The position numbers were made by a program, and so were the translations under genes. From Pseudomonadota bacterium (GTDB taxonomy: Bacteria; Pseudomonadota; Gammaproteobacteria; Burkholderiales; Ferrovaceae), in the NCBI GenBank assembly GCA_021804705.1, contig JAJZHC010000035.1:1-10452 (forward strand): a stretch of DNA of 10,452 nucleotides, given 5' to 3'. The stretch's first letter is position 1; each line of letters opens with the position of its first letter. Below are positions 1 to 6,571 of this stretch, one piece after another. A model generated the notes under the pieces. The model saw nothing but the letters and a program-made list of their open reading frames with translations. It made no database searches and was not told the origin of the DNA.

Positions 1-239
1 TGGCCCGCACGTCCGATCCCCATTCAGCAACGGCGCAGTTTTTCATCAATGTCAAAAACAACAGCTTCCTCAATTTCAGCGCCCCTACTCGCGACGGTTT
101 TGGATATTGCGTCTTTGGCAAGGTCGCGGAAGGCCAGGACGTCGTGGATCGCATCAAAGGCGCAGCCACGGGACACCGTGCGGGCCACGGTGATGTTCCA
201 ACGGAAGACATCATCATCGAAAGCGCCCTGGTCATTTAA
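1..239 (+). CDS. ppiB: PpiB-type cyclophilin, peptidyl-prolyl cis-trans isomerase (3' part)
   Basis: This is the C-terminal part (about 79 residues) of a cyclophilin, which catalyses cis-trans isomerisation of X-Pro bonds during protein folding. The 5' end lies outside the window; bases 1-2 are the end of a codon that is probably ATG. The visible protein has the cyclophilin core signature ARTSDPHSATAQFFINV, then NSFLNF, GYCVFGKV, a DVVDRIKG segment and a C-terminal DVPTEDIIIESALVI ending in TAA at 237-239. By memory this follows E. coli PpiB, the short form of the family, closely and without gaps or breaks. No signal peptide can be judged because the N-terminus is missing; PpiB proteins are normally cytoplasmic. 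lpxH begins 11 nt downstream on the same strand, so the two are probably cotranscribed. Family assignment is firm; the choice of PpiB over periplasmic PpiA rests on these C-terminal motifs. Confidence 0.93.
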   Translation, partial: ARTSDPHSATAQFFINVKNNSFLNFSAPTRDGFGYCVFGKVAEGQDVVDRIKGAATGHRAGHGDVPTEDIIIESALVI

Positions 240-250
240 CGCATCGCGCC

Positions 251-976
251 GTGCTGCATACCCTTTTCATTTCAGACCTGCATCTGTCCGAGGATACGCC
301 GCTCATCCGAAAGCGCTTTCTGGAGTTTCTTGCTGGTCCCTGCCGGGAAGCGGAGGCACTCTATATCCTGGGGGACCTCTTTGAAACCTGGGTGGGCGAC
401 GACGACATGCCTGCCCCCTTCAATCGCAGGATTGTTGAGGCCTTGAAAGCGCTCACAGCTTCAGGAACAGCCCTGTTTCTCATGCATGGCAACCGGGATT
501 TTCTGATGGGTCATGGTTTTGCTGAAGCGTGCGGAGCTACCCTGCTGCCCGACCCCACCGAGACCATGTTGTATGGCGTGCGTACCTTGCTGACCCATGG
601 TGACCTGTTATGCACGGAGGATGCGGAATATCAGGCTTACCGCAAACAGGTGCGCAGCGCTTCCTGGCAACGCCAGGTTCTGGCTTTGCCGCTCGAGGCC
701 CGCTACAAAATGGCGCGTGATGCCACGGCAATGAGCCATAAGGCCAAGCAATCCAAAACCATGGAAATAATGGATGTGACGCCACAGGCTGTTATGGATT
801 TGCTGCGTAAATACGAGTATCCACGACTGATTCACGGCCATACGCACCGGCCGGCTCGCCACGTGTATCGTCTGGATGACCATGTTTGCGAACGCTGGGT
901 GCTGCAGGACTGGAATGCAACCCGTGCAGGGGCATTGCGCTGCGACAGTGAAGGTTGTCGGTTTGTGCCGCTCTAA
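251..976 (+). CDS. lpxH: UDP-2,3-diacylglucosamine diphosphatase LpxH
   Basis: LpxH hydrolyses UDP-2,3-diacylglucosamine to lipid X and UMP at the cytoplasmic face of the inner membrane, the fourth step of lipid A synthesis. The 241-residue protein has the full set of calcineurin-like phosphoesterase metal ligands: D9 and H11 (SDLHLS), D42 (LGDLFE), N81 in GNRDF (80-84), H116 in THGD (115-118), and H195/H197 in the GHTHRP segment (196-201). The WVGDDD stretch (47-52) and the SKTMEIMDV segment (168-176) are also typical of LpxH. Length matches the family (about 240). The start is GTG at 251: the reading MLHTLFISDLHLS aligns with the usual LpxH N-terminus and there is no nearby ATG in frame. 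I see no good Shine-Dalgarno, so translation may be coupled to ppiB, whose stop lies 11 nt upstream. The TAA stop (974-976) overlaps the stop of metZ on the other strand. Confidence 0.96.
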   Translation: MLHTLFISDLHLSEDTPLIRKRFLEFLAGPCREAEALYILGDLFETWVGDDDMPAPFNRRIVEALKALTASGTALFLMHGNRDFLMGHGFAEACGATLLPDPTETMLYGVRTLLTHGDLLCTEDAEYQAYRKQVRSASWQRQVLALPLEARYKMARDATAMSHKAKQSKTMEIMDVTPQAVMDLLRKYEYPRLIHGHTHRPARHVYRLDDHVCERWVLQDWNATRAGALRCDSEGCRFVPL

Positions 977-2148
977 CCCAACCCGCGGGCCAGGTCTGAC
1001 TGTAAGGCGTGTACCGATTCCAGCCCGACGGAAATCCTGATCATTCCCGGACCGATGCCCGCTGCCTGACGCTCTGCTTGGGAAATGCGTCCATGGGTTG
1101 TGGTGGCCGGATGGGTAATGGTGCTTTTGGTATCGCCGAGGTTTCCTGTGATGGAAATCACCTCTGTGGCATCGATGATGCGCCAGGCCTCAGCCTGTCC
1201 CCCCACTACATCAAAAGTGACGATGGCGCCACCACGAGATTGTTGACGACAGGCCAGTTCGTATTGCGGATGGGAAGGCAGTCCGGGATAGTACACGCGG
1301 GCCACCGCAGGATGGCGCTCCAGCCATTCAGCCAGGGCCTGGGCATTTTTGGATTGGGCTTCCATGCGCAGCTTCAGCGTCTCGAGACCCTTGAGGCACA
1401 CCCAGGCATTGAACGCACTCAAAGTGGGGCCTGCTGTCCGCAAAAACTGATAAATGCCACCATCCATCAGCAGTTGTCGAGATCCGACGATGGCCCCTCC
1501 CAGAACGCGACCCTGGCCATCCAGATACTTGGTGGCGGAATGAATCACAAGGTCGGCGCCCAGCGCCAGGGGACGCTGCAAGGCAGGGGTACAAAAACAG
1601 TTGTCCACCACGAGCGTGACTGCAGCTGTTCGGGCCACCACTGACAGCGCCGCAATATCCACCAGTTCCATGGTGGGGTTGGCAGGGGTTTCCACGAAGA
1701 ACATCCGGGTGTTGGGGCGTATGGCATTTTTCCAGGCCGCAATATCGCTCAACGGCACGAAAGTGGTTTCAATGCCGAAACGCCCCATGATGTTGACCAG
1801 CAGTTGTACCGTGCTTCCAAAAACACTACGCGATGCGACAATGTGGTCTCCCGCCTTGAGTAACCCCATGACGGTACTGAGAATAGCCGACATGCCACTG
1901 GCCGTGGCAATGCAGGCTTCGCCACCCTCAAGGGCGGCCAGACGCTCTTGGAATGCCGTGACGGTGGGATTGGTGAAGCGTGAATAGATGTTTCCAGGCT
2001 CGCGATTACCAAAACGGTCTGCCGCTTGCTGGGCATTTTTGAAGACATAACTCGAAGTCAGGTACAGCGCTTCAGAGTGTTCATTGAACGCACTGCGATG
2101 GATCCCTGTACGAATCGCCAGGGTGTCAAAATCAAACTCTTCGTTCAC
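973..2148 (-). CDS. metZ: O-succinylhomoserine sulfhydrylase MetZ
   Basis: MetZ is a PLP enzyme of the Cys/Met metabolism family that makes homocysteine directly from O-succinylhomoserine and sulfide, bypassing cystathionine. The 391-residue protein shows the family landmarks: YSRFTNPT (55-62) with the phosphate-contacting Tyr and Arg, SGMSAI (84-89), FVETPANPT (151-159), VVDNCF (180-185) with the Asp that contacts the PLP pyridine nitrogen, and the Schiff-base lysine K207 in HSATKYLDGQGR. The GQGR extension after SATKYLD is what I associate with MetZ rather than MetB or MetC. The location directly after purF is the usual betaproteobacterial place for metZ. The start is GTG at 2146-2148, overlapping the purF stop as GTGA, which implies translational coupling; no clear Shine-Dalgarno precedes it. 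The stop TAG (973-975) overlaps the lpxH stop. MetB (cystathionine gamma-synthase) is the main alternative and cannot be excluded by motif alone. Confidence 0.92.
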   Translation of the reverse strand: MNEEFDFDTLAIRTGIHRSAFNEHSEALYLTSSYVFKNAQQAADRFGNREPGNIYSRFTNPTVTAFQERLAALEGGEACIATASGMSAILSTVMGLLKAGDHIVASRSVFGSTVQLLVNIMGRFGIETTFVPLSDIAAWKNAIRPNTRMFFVETPANPTMELVDIAALSVVARTAAVTLVVDNCFCTPALQRPLALGADLVIHSATKYLDGQGRVLGGAIVGSRQLLMDGGIYQFLRTAGPTLSAFNAWVCLKGLETLKLRMEAQSKNAQALAEWLERHPAVARVYYPGLPSHPQYELACRQQSRGGAIVTFDVVGGQAEAWRIIDATEVISITGNLGDTKSTITHPATTTHGRISQAERQAAGIGPGMIRISVGLESVHALQSDLARGLG

Positions 2149-3671
2149 GCCGATTCAACCGCGCTGAGATTGAGGTCCAGTTGCTGCGTCGACTCATTGC
2201 CAGATCGGGTTTCACCATCACAGCGATGGGCCTCGATATCGGCCAGGTACTCTGGCGTGATGTCTCCGGTAATGTAGAAGCCGTCAAAACAGGAGGCGTC
2301 AAATCGGTCAATGCCCGGAGCAGCCCCCCTGACATCATGCACGAGGTCGTCAAGGTCCTGATAAAACACGGCATCAGCACCGATTTCAAGGGCAATTTCC
2401 GCATCAGAGCGCCCGGTAGCCAACAACTCCTGACGAGTGGGCATATCGATGCCATACACATTGGGAAAGCGCACAGGCGGTGCGGCCGAAGCAAAATAGA
2501 CCTTGTTGGCGCCACAATCGCGTGCCATCTGGACGATTTCGCGACTGGTGGTTCCCCGTACAATGGAATCGTCCACCAGCAATACGTTCTTGCCCTTGAA
2601 CTCGAAGCCGATGGCGTTCAGTTTTTGGCGTACGGACTTTTTACGCTCGGCCTGCCCCGGCATGATGAAGGTACGACCGATGTAGCGGTTTTTGATGAAA
2701 CCTTCCCGATAGGGAACACCCAGTTTGAGCGCCAACTGCAAGGCGCTGGGACGACTGGTGTCCGGTATGGGAATGACCACATCCAGCTTGAGATCTGGCG
2801 CGATGCGCCGGATCTTGTTACCCAGGCTCTCACCCATCTTGAGCCGCGTTTCGTAAACGGAGATACCGTCCATGACAGAGTCAGGACGGGCCAGATACAC
2901 ATACTCAAAGATGCAAGGGTTTTTCTGGGGGGCGTCGGCGCAAATCCGACTATAGAAATTGCCGCCCTCGTCGATCAGAATGGCCTCACCAGGCTCCACA
3001 TCGCGCAACAACTCAAAGCCTAGGGCATCCAGCGCCACGCTTTCTGAAGCCACCATGAACTCTGTCCCCATGGGCGTAACGTTGCGTCCAATCACCAAAG
3101 GGCGAATGCCGTGAGGATCGCGGAAAGCCAGCAAACCATGTCCCGCGATGATGGTGACGGCCGCGTAGGCTCCGTGGCAGCGGCGATAGACCTGCCCTAC
3201 TGCCTTGAAGATATCATTGGGGTCGAGCTTGTGGCCTTTGGCCGCATCCTGCAACTCGTGCGCAAGGACATTGAGCAACACCTCTGAATCAGAGTTGGTG
3301 TTGACATGGCGACGATCCTGCTCGAAAAGTTCGGCTCGCAGGTGTTCTGAATTGGTAAGATTGCCGTTGTGTCCCAACACAATGCCAAAGGGTGAATTGA
3401 CATAGAACGGCTGTGCTTCTGCCGGAGAGCTGGCCGAACCCGCTGTAGGATAGCGACAATGGGCAATGCCGACATTTCCTGTCAGGGCACGCATGTCCCG
3501 GGTGCGGAACACATCCCGCACCAGCCCCAACCCTTTGTGCATATGGAAAGTACTGCCATCAGCGGTGGCGATGCCTGCTGCATCCTGACCACGGTGCTGG
3601 AGCAGTTGCAGTCCGTCATAAAGCAGCTGGTTGACGGGTATCTTGGCGACAATTCCGACTATTCCGCACAT
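2145..3671 (-). CDS. purF: Amidophosphoribosyltransferase PurF
   Basis: PurF transfers the amide nitrogen of glutamine to PRPP, giving phosphoribosylamine, the committed step of purine synthesis. The 508-residue product has both domains. The N-terminal Ntn glutaminase domain starts MCGIVGIV, with the nucleophile Cys2 exposed once Met1 is removed. It continues with QHRGQD (25-30), RYPTAG (73-78), GHNGNLTN (100-107) and NSDSE (126-130). The phosphoribosyltransferase domain has IPDTSRPSA (302-310), KNRYIGRTFI (327-336) and the PRPP-binding loop VLLVDDSIVRGTT (363-375). There is no propeptide before Cys2 and the length matches E. coli PurF (about 505), so it belongs to the non-cleaved enteric-type group rather than the Bacillus type. 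The start is ATG at 3669-3671 with a weak AGGGA about 11 nt upstream. It is the only gene in the minus-strand cluster with a sizeable leader (73 nt after cvpA); it overlaps metZ by 4 nt. Confidence 0.98.
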   Translation of the reverse strand: MCGIVGIVAKIPVNQLLYDGLQLLQHRGQDAAGIATADGSTFHMHKGLGLVRDVFRTRDMRALTGNVGIAHCRYPTAGSASSPAEAQPFYVNSPFGIVLGHNGNLTNSEHLRAELFEQDRRHVNTNSDSEVLLNVLAHELQDAAKGHKLDPNDIFKAVGQVYRRCHGAYAAVTIIAGHGLLAFRDPHGIRPLVIGRNVTPMGTEFMVASESVALDALGFELLRDVEPGEAILIDEGGNFYSRICADAPQKNPCIFEYVYLARPDSVMDGISVYETRLKMGESLGNKIRRIAPDLKLDVVIPIPDTSRPSALQLALKLGVPYREGFIKNRYIGRTFIMPGQAERKKSVRQKLNAIGFEFKGKNVLLVDDSIVRGTTSREIVQMARDCGANKVYFASAAPPVRFPNVYGIDMPTRQELLATGRSDAEIALEIGADAVFYQDLDDLVHDVRGAAPGIDRFDASCFDGFYITGDITPEYLADIEAHRCDGETRSGNESTQQLDLNLSAVESA

Positions 3672-3715
3672 AAAACAGAAAGTCCCTGAAAAAATGGTAG
3701 TTCCCGGACCCTCAC

Positions 3716-3721
3716 ATTCTA
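3716..3721 (-). promoter_or_regulatory. Possible -10 element in the cvpA-purF gap
   Basis: The 73-nt space at 3672-3744 is the only real intergenic region in the minus-strand cluster. Read on the minus strand it contains TAGAAT, one mismatch from the sigma-70 -10 consensus, 44 nt before the purF start codon. No convincing -35 hexamer lies 16-18 nt further upstream, so this is a weak candidate for a separate purF promoter. I see no strong hairpin and no PurR-like palindrome that I would defend. Confidence 0.2.
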
Positions 3722-3744
3722 CTCCGATTGCCCGTTCCTGGTGC

Positions 3745-4254
3745 TTAAAAATGGATGCGTTCGGACATCCTGGCTGGCAGGTAGGGCATCAATAATTTTC
3801 CGCTGTGCACAGCCCAGTCAATGAAAATTGAGGATTTCCATTCTTTTTCCAGAGGAAACGCAGTCATCCCGGCAAGCATCACGAGAATCACCACAAGGAG
3901 CCAGCCGCGCAACAGGCCGAAGATTGCTCCCAGCACGCGATTGAGCGCTCCCAACCCCACGCTGGCTGCCATGGCACTCAGGAAATGACCCAACACTGCG
4001 GCGATTACCAATCCTGCAAGGAAAAGAATCACGAAAGCCGCCATCAACCGAATGGTTTCGCTGCTAATGAACGGTGCAAGCCAATGGGAACCCATCAGGC
4101 TGAACGATTTTGCAAGCCAAAAGGCAACCACCCACCCCAGCAGGGAAAAAAACTCTCGCACCATGCCACGAATCACGCCGAAAGTGATGGAGATGAGTAC
4201 GATGGAGAGCAGGCTCCAATCGATCCAGGTCAGGGTTGCAAGCGCGTCCATCAT
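3745..4254 (-). CDS. cvpA: CvpA family inner-membrane protein
   Basis: This 169-residue, very hydrophobic protein matches the CvpA family (colicin V production protein), an inner-membrane protein needed for colicin V export in E. coli and linked to envelope stress tolerance; its molecular activity is not settled. I see four membrane segments, near residues 12-30, 33-51, 67-92 and 106-131. The family signatures are present: the FGVIRGMVREFFSLLGWV stretch (25-42), joining the first two helices, and NRVLGAIFGLLRG (105-117) at the last helix. Length matches E. coli CvpA (about 162). The start is ATG at 4252-4254, overlapping the stop of the SPOR gene as ATGA; a second ATG follows at once, so the true start could be one codon later. 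There is no visible Shine-Dalgarno, which fits coupled translation. The purF gene 73 nt downstream is the classical cvpA partner in proteobacteria. Confidence 0.93.
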   Translation of the reverse strand: MMDALATLTWIDWSLLSIVLISITFGVIRGMVREFFSLLGWVVAFWLAKSFSLMGSHWLAPFISSETIRLMAAFVILFLAGLVIAAVLGHFLSAMAASVGLGALNRVLGAIFGLLRGWLLVVILVMLAGMTAFPLEKEWKSSIFIDWAVHSGKLLMPYLPARMSERIHF

Positions 4255-4868
4255 GGCGAGATGACCATGGATTTAACAGTGAGTTGATCGAGCTGATGGG
4301 TCATTGCCACCGCTTCCGCTTTGTTGTTCAGAGGGCCAATGCGAACACGAACGCGAGCACCGTCCTTGTAGTGTGCCTCTTCCCCAACGGCGTGAATCTC
4401 ATGATCGGCGAGTTTTTTGATCAGCGCCTTCGCCTTGCCGCGATCGCTGAAAACACCCACCTGAACCCAGTAAGCGGTCTTGTTTGAAGCAGGCACTGCA
4501 GCCTGCGTTACGGATTTGGCAGCCGTGGAAACCACCGCAGTGGCTGGGGCTGGAATTGCTGCAATCTCGGTAGCAATGAATGGCTCAGCTGGAAGCGCTG
4601 GCGACGCAGGAGCAGCGGGGGTTTCGGCAACAGCAGGCTGAGGCAGATCGGAACGTGCGACAGAGGTTGGGTCAACCAGGTTCTTGTCCTGCTGCGCCTC
4701 TTTGAGCGCGGGTGTCATCCCGCGCGCTGTGAGCTTGGGCCCCATGGAGTGATCCAGAATCATGGGCAGCAGAAGCACCACACAGAGCATGATGACTGCG
4801 GCTCCAATCATCCTGCGCCGACTTTGAATCCGCAAGGCTTGTTCTTGAGCATTCAGGGGACGTTTCAT
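4251..4868 (-). CDS. dedD: SPOR-domain membrane protein, DedD-like
   Basis: The 205-residue product has the layout of a bitopic cell-division protein: a short basic cytoplasmic N-terminus (KRPLNAQEQALRIQSRRR), one membrane helix at about 20-38, a periplasmic linker rich in Ala and Pro (about 77-125), and a C-terminal SPOR domain at about 131-205. The SPOR domain opens with YWVQVGVFSDRGKAKAL and includes RVRIGPL (174-180), the usual core strands. SPOR domains bind glycan strands stripped of stem peptides at the division septum. Position upstream of cvpA and purF corresponds to dedD in enterics, so I use that name by position and layout; the linker itself is not conserved. The ATG at 4866-4868 has a GAGGGA Shine-Dalgarno just upstream. 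The gene follows accD by only 23 nt, with no folC between them, unlike the usual order. It overlaps cvpA by 4 nt. Confidence 0.88.
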   Translation of the reverse strand: MKRPLNAQEQALRIQSRRRMIGAAVIMLCVVLLLPMILDHSMGPKLTARGMTPALKEAQQDKNLVDPTSVARSDLPQPAVAETPAAPASPALPAEPFIATEIAAIPAPATAVVSTAAKSVTQAAVPASNKTAYWVQVGVFSDRGKAKALIKKLADHEIHAVGEEAHYKDGARVRVRIGPLNNKAEAVAMTHQLDQLTVKSMVISP

Positions 4869-4871
4869 GAA

Positions 4872-4877
4872 TCCCTC
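4872..4877 (-). promoter_or_regulatory. Shine-Dalgarno of the SPOR gene
   Basis: Read on the minus strand this is GAGGGA, 3 nt before the ATG at 4866-4868. The spacing is short, but it is the only purine-rich site in the 23-nt accD-SPOR gap and it supports this start. Confidence 0.55.
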
Positions 4878-4891
4878 GTTTTTGCTGCCAG

Positions 4892-5758
4892 TCAGGCGGT
4901 TTCGGCAACCTGCGTCAGCTGACCGAGAATGTTGGCGATCCTATCACGCATCTGCCGCCGATCCACGATCATGTCAATGGCCCCCTTTTCGAGCAAAAAC
5001 TCCGAACGCTGAAACCCTTCAGGAAGCACTTCTCGCACGGTCTGCTCGATCACGCGTGGCCCTGCAAATCCAATGAGCGCATTGGGCTCGGCAATCACCA
5101 CATCACCGATCATGGCAAAGCTGGCAGAAACGCCACCCATGGTGGGATCGGTTAAAACGGAAATAAACGGTAGTCGCGCTTGAGCAAGCCTTGTCAAGGC
5201 CGCACAGGTTTTAGCCATTTGCATCAAGGATAAAAGACCTTCCTGCATTCGGGCGCCACCACTGGCCAGAAAACAGACAAAGGGATATTTCTGGTCGATG
5301 GCCGCTTCAACGGCACGCACAAACCGCTCACCGACCACCGAACCCATGGAGCCGCCCATGAATTCAAACTCAAAAGCCGCCGCCACCAGCGGAAGGCCGT
5401 TTAGCGTTCCCTGGATCACAACCAGCGCATCGGTTTCGCCCGTGGCGTTGGCAGCCTCTGTAAGGCGATCCACATAGCGCCGGCTGTCCTTGAACTTGAG
5501 GCTGTCTACAGGAATGATTTCTGATCCGATTTCAAAGCGGCCATCCGCATCCAGAAAGCCGTCCAGACGCGTACGCGCAGAAATCCGGATATGGTGGGAG
5601 CATTTTGGGCATACATGCAGATTGGATTCGAGATCGGAACGATACAAGACCGCCTCGCAAGAACCGCATTTCACCCACAAACCCTCGGGCACGGAACCCT
5701 TGCTGTTATTCTTGTCGCGCTTGATGCGCGGTGGCAGCAATTTTTTAAACCAGCTCAT
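4892..5758 (-). CDS. accD: Acetyl-CoA carboxylase carboxyltransferase subunit beta AccD
   Basis: AccD pairs with AccA to form the carboxyltransferase of acetyl-CoA carboxylase, which moves the carboxyl group from biotin to acetyl-CoA and yields malonyl-CoA for fatty-acid synthesis. The 288-residue protein has the N-terminal four-cysteine zinc ribbon with C31, C34, C50 and C53 (KCGSCE and CPKCSHH). The carboxyltransferase core follows, with GGSMGSVVGE, ASGGARMQEG, LTDPTMGGVSASFAM and LIGFAGPRVIEQT. Length agrees with the family (about 290-305). The start is ATG at 5756-5758, 3 nt after the trpA stop; MSWFKKLLPPRIK is the typical N-terminus. No strong Shine-Dalgarno is visible, so coupling to trpA is likely. 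Placement directly after trpA is the betaproteobacterial arrangement. The gene normally next in line, folC, is missing here; the SPOR gene follows after 23 nt. Confidence 0.97.
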   Translation of the reverse strand: MSWFKKLLPPRIKRDKNNSKGSVPEGLWVKCGSCEAVLYRSDLESNLHVCPKCSHHIRISARTRLDGFLDADGRFEIGSEIIPVDSLKFKDSRRYVDRLTEAANATGETDALVVIQGTLNGLPLVAAAFEFEFMGGSMGSVVGERFVRAVEAAIDQKYPFVCFLASGGARMQEGLLSLMQMAKTCAALTRLAQARLPFISVLTDPTMGGVSASFAMIGDVVIAEPNALIGFAGPRVIEQTVREVLPEGFQRSEFLLEKGAIDMIVDRRQMRDRIANILGQLTQVAETA

Positions 5759-5761
5759 TGA

Positions 5762-6559
5762 TCAGGCATCCATGGCTTGACGAAAAATATTGATCAACGC
5801 ACCAACTCGCGCAGGGCTCTCATCCGCGGTGCTGGCTTCGATCTCCTCCACGATACGCGAACCCACTACAATGGCATCCGCCACTCCAGCTAGCAGGCGC
5901 GCCGTAGCCCCATCACGAATTCCAAAACCCACACCTACCGGCACCGTGGCAGCGGTTTTGATCCGCGCAATCTGGCGCGCCACTTCTTGAGGATCCATGT
6001 TTGACGCGCCCGTGACCCCACGCAACGACACATAGTAGATGTAGCCGGAGGCCAATGCAGCAATTTCCTTGATGCGCGCGTCAGTGGAAGTTGGCGATAG
6101 CAGGAAAATGGAGTCGATGCCATGAGGCCTCAGCAGTTTTCCCAATTCACGCGCCTCATCGGGCGGATAATCCACGACCAGCACGCCATCCACTCCTGCG
6201 CTGGCGCATTGGTCAGCAAAGCGTTCGCGACCCATGCGCTCGATGGGATTGGCATACCCCATCAGTACCACAGGGGTTTGGTCATCCGTCTGACGAAACC
6301 GGGCCACCGCATTCAGGACATCCAGTAGCGAGACCCCATTTTTCAATGCGCGCTCGCTGGAACGTTGAATGGTCGGACCGTCAGCCATGGGATCGGAAAA
6401 CGGGACCCCCAACTCCAGGATGTCGGCACCGCCCGAGACCATGGCTTGCATTGTGGGCACGCAAAGCGCAAGGCTGGGGTCGCCAACCGAAAAGAAGGGA
6501 ATCAGCGCTTTTCGCCCTGCATGCGCCAGTCGTTCAAATGTTGCGGGAATCCTTGACAA
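5762..6559 (-). CDS. trpA: Tryptophan synthase alpha subunit TrpA (TTG start)
   Basis: TrpA cleaves indole-3-glycerol phosphate to indole and glyceraldehyde 3-phosphate; indole passes through a tunnel to TrpB in the alpha2-beta2 complex. With the start chosen here the protein has 265 residues. The catalytic residues fall at E49 (ADILELG) and D60 (SDPMADGPTIQ), the same numbers as in the enteric enzyme. Other TIM-barrel landmarks are PVVLMGYANP, GVDGVLVVDYPPDE, FLLSPTS, YYVSLRGVTG and the phosphate-binding VGFGI and IVVGSRI. The frame stays open 13 codons further, to another TTG at 6596-6598, but the start at 6557-6559 (MSRIPATFERL) fits the family length and has AAGGAG 6 nt upstream. That site overlaps the trpB stop (TAAGGAG), tying the two genes together 10 nt apart. 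accD begins 3 nt after the trpA stop. Confidence 0.96.
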   Translation of the reverse strand: MSRIPATFERLAHAGRKALIPFFSVGDPSLALCVPTMQAMVSGGADILELGVPFSDPMADGPTIQRSSERALKNGVSLLDVLNAVARFRQTDDQTPVVLMGYANPIERMGRERFADQCASAGVDGVLVVDYPPDEARELGKLLRPHGIDSIFLLSPTSTDARIKEIAALASGYIYYVSLRGVTGASNMDPQEVARQIARIKTAATVPVGVGFGIRDGATARLLAGVADAIVVGSRIVEEIEASTADESPARVGALINIFRQAMDA

Positions 6560-6565
6560 GAGTAA

Positions 6566-6571
6566 CTCCTT
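6566..6571 (-). promoter_or_regulatory. Shine-Dalgarno of trpA, overlapping the trpB stop
   Basis: Read on the minus strand the bases at 6566-6572 are TAAGGAG: the trpB stop TAA shares two bases with a consensus AAGGAG. It lies 6 nt before the TTG at 6557-6559 and decides that start over the upstream in-frame TTG at 6596-6598, which lies inside trpB. Confidence 0.8.

Noticed and set aside
49..384. Open frame beginning inside ppiB and running into lpxH.
   Set aside because: It overlaps two well-supported genes in another frame. Its Ser/Arg/Ala-rich product resembles nothing I know.
2181..3023. Plus-strand open frame of 280 codons opposite purF.
   Set aside because: purF is unambiguous over the same bases. 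The opposing frame gives a composition without domain features.
3682..3709. Possible hairpin GTCC...GGAC in the cvpA-purF gap, as a terminator.
   Set aside because: Only four base pairs match around a long loop and the pairing breaks at once, so it is not a credible terminator or riboswitch.
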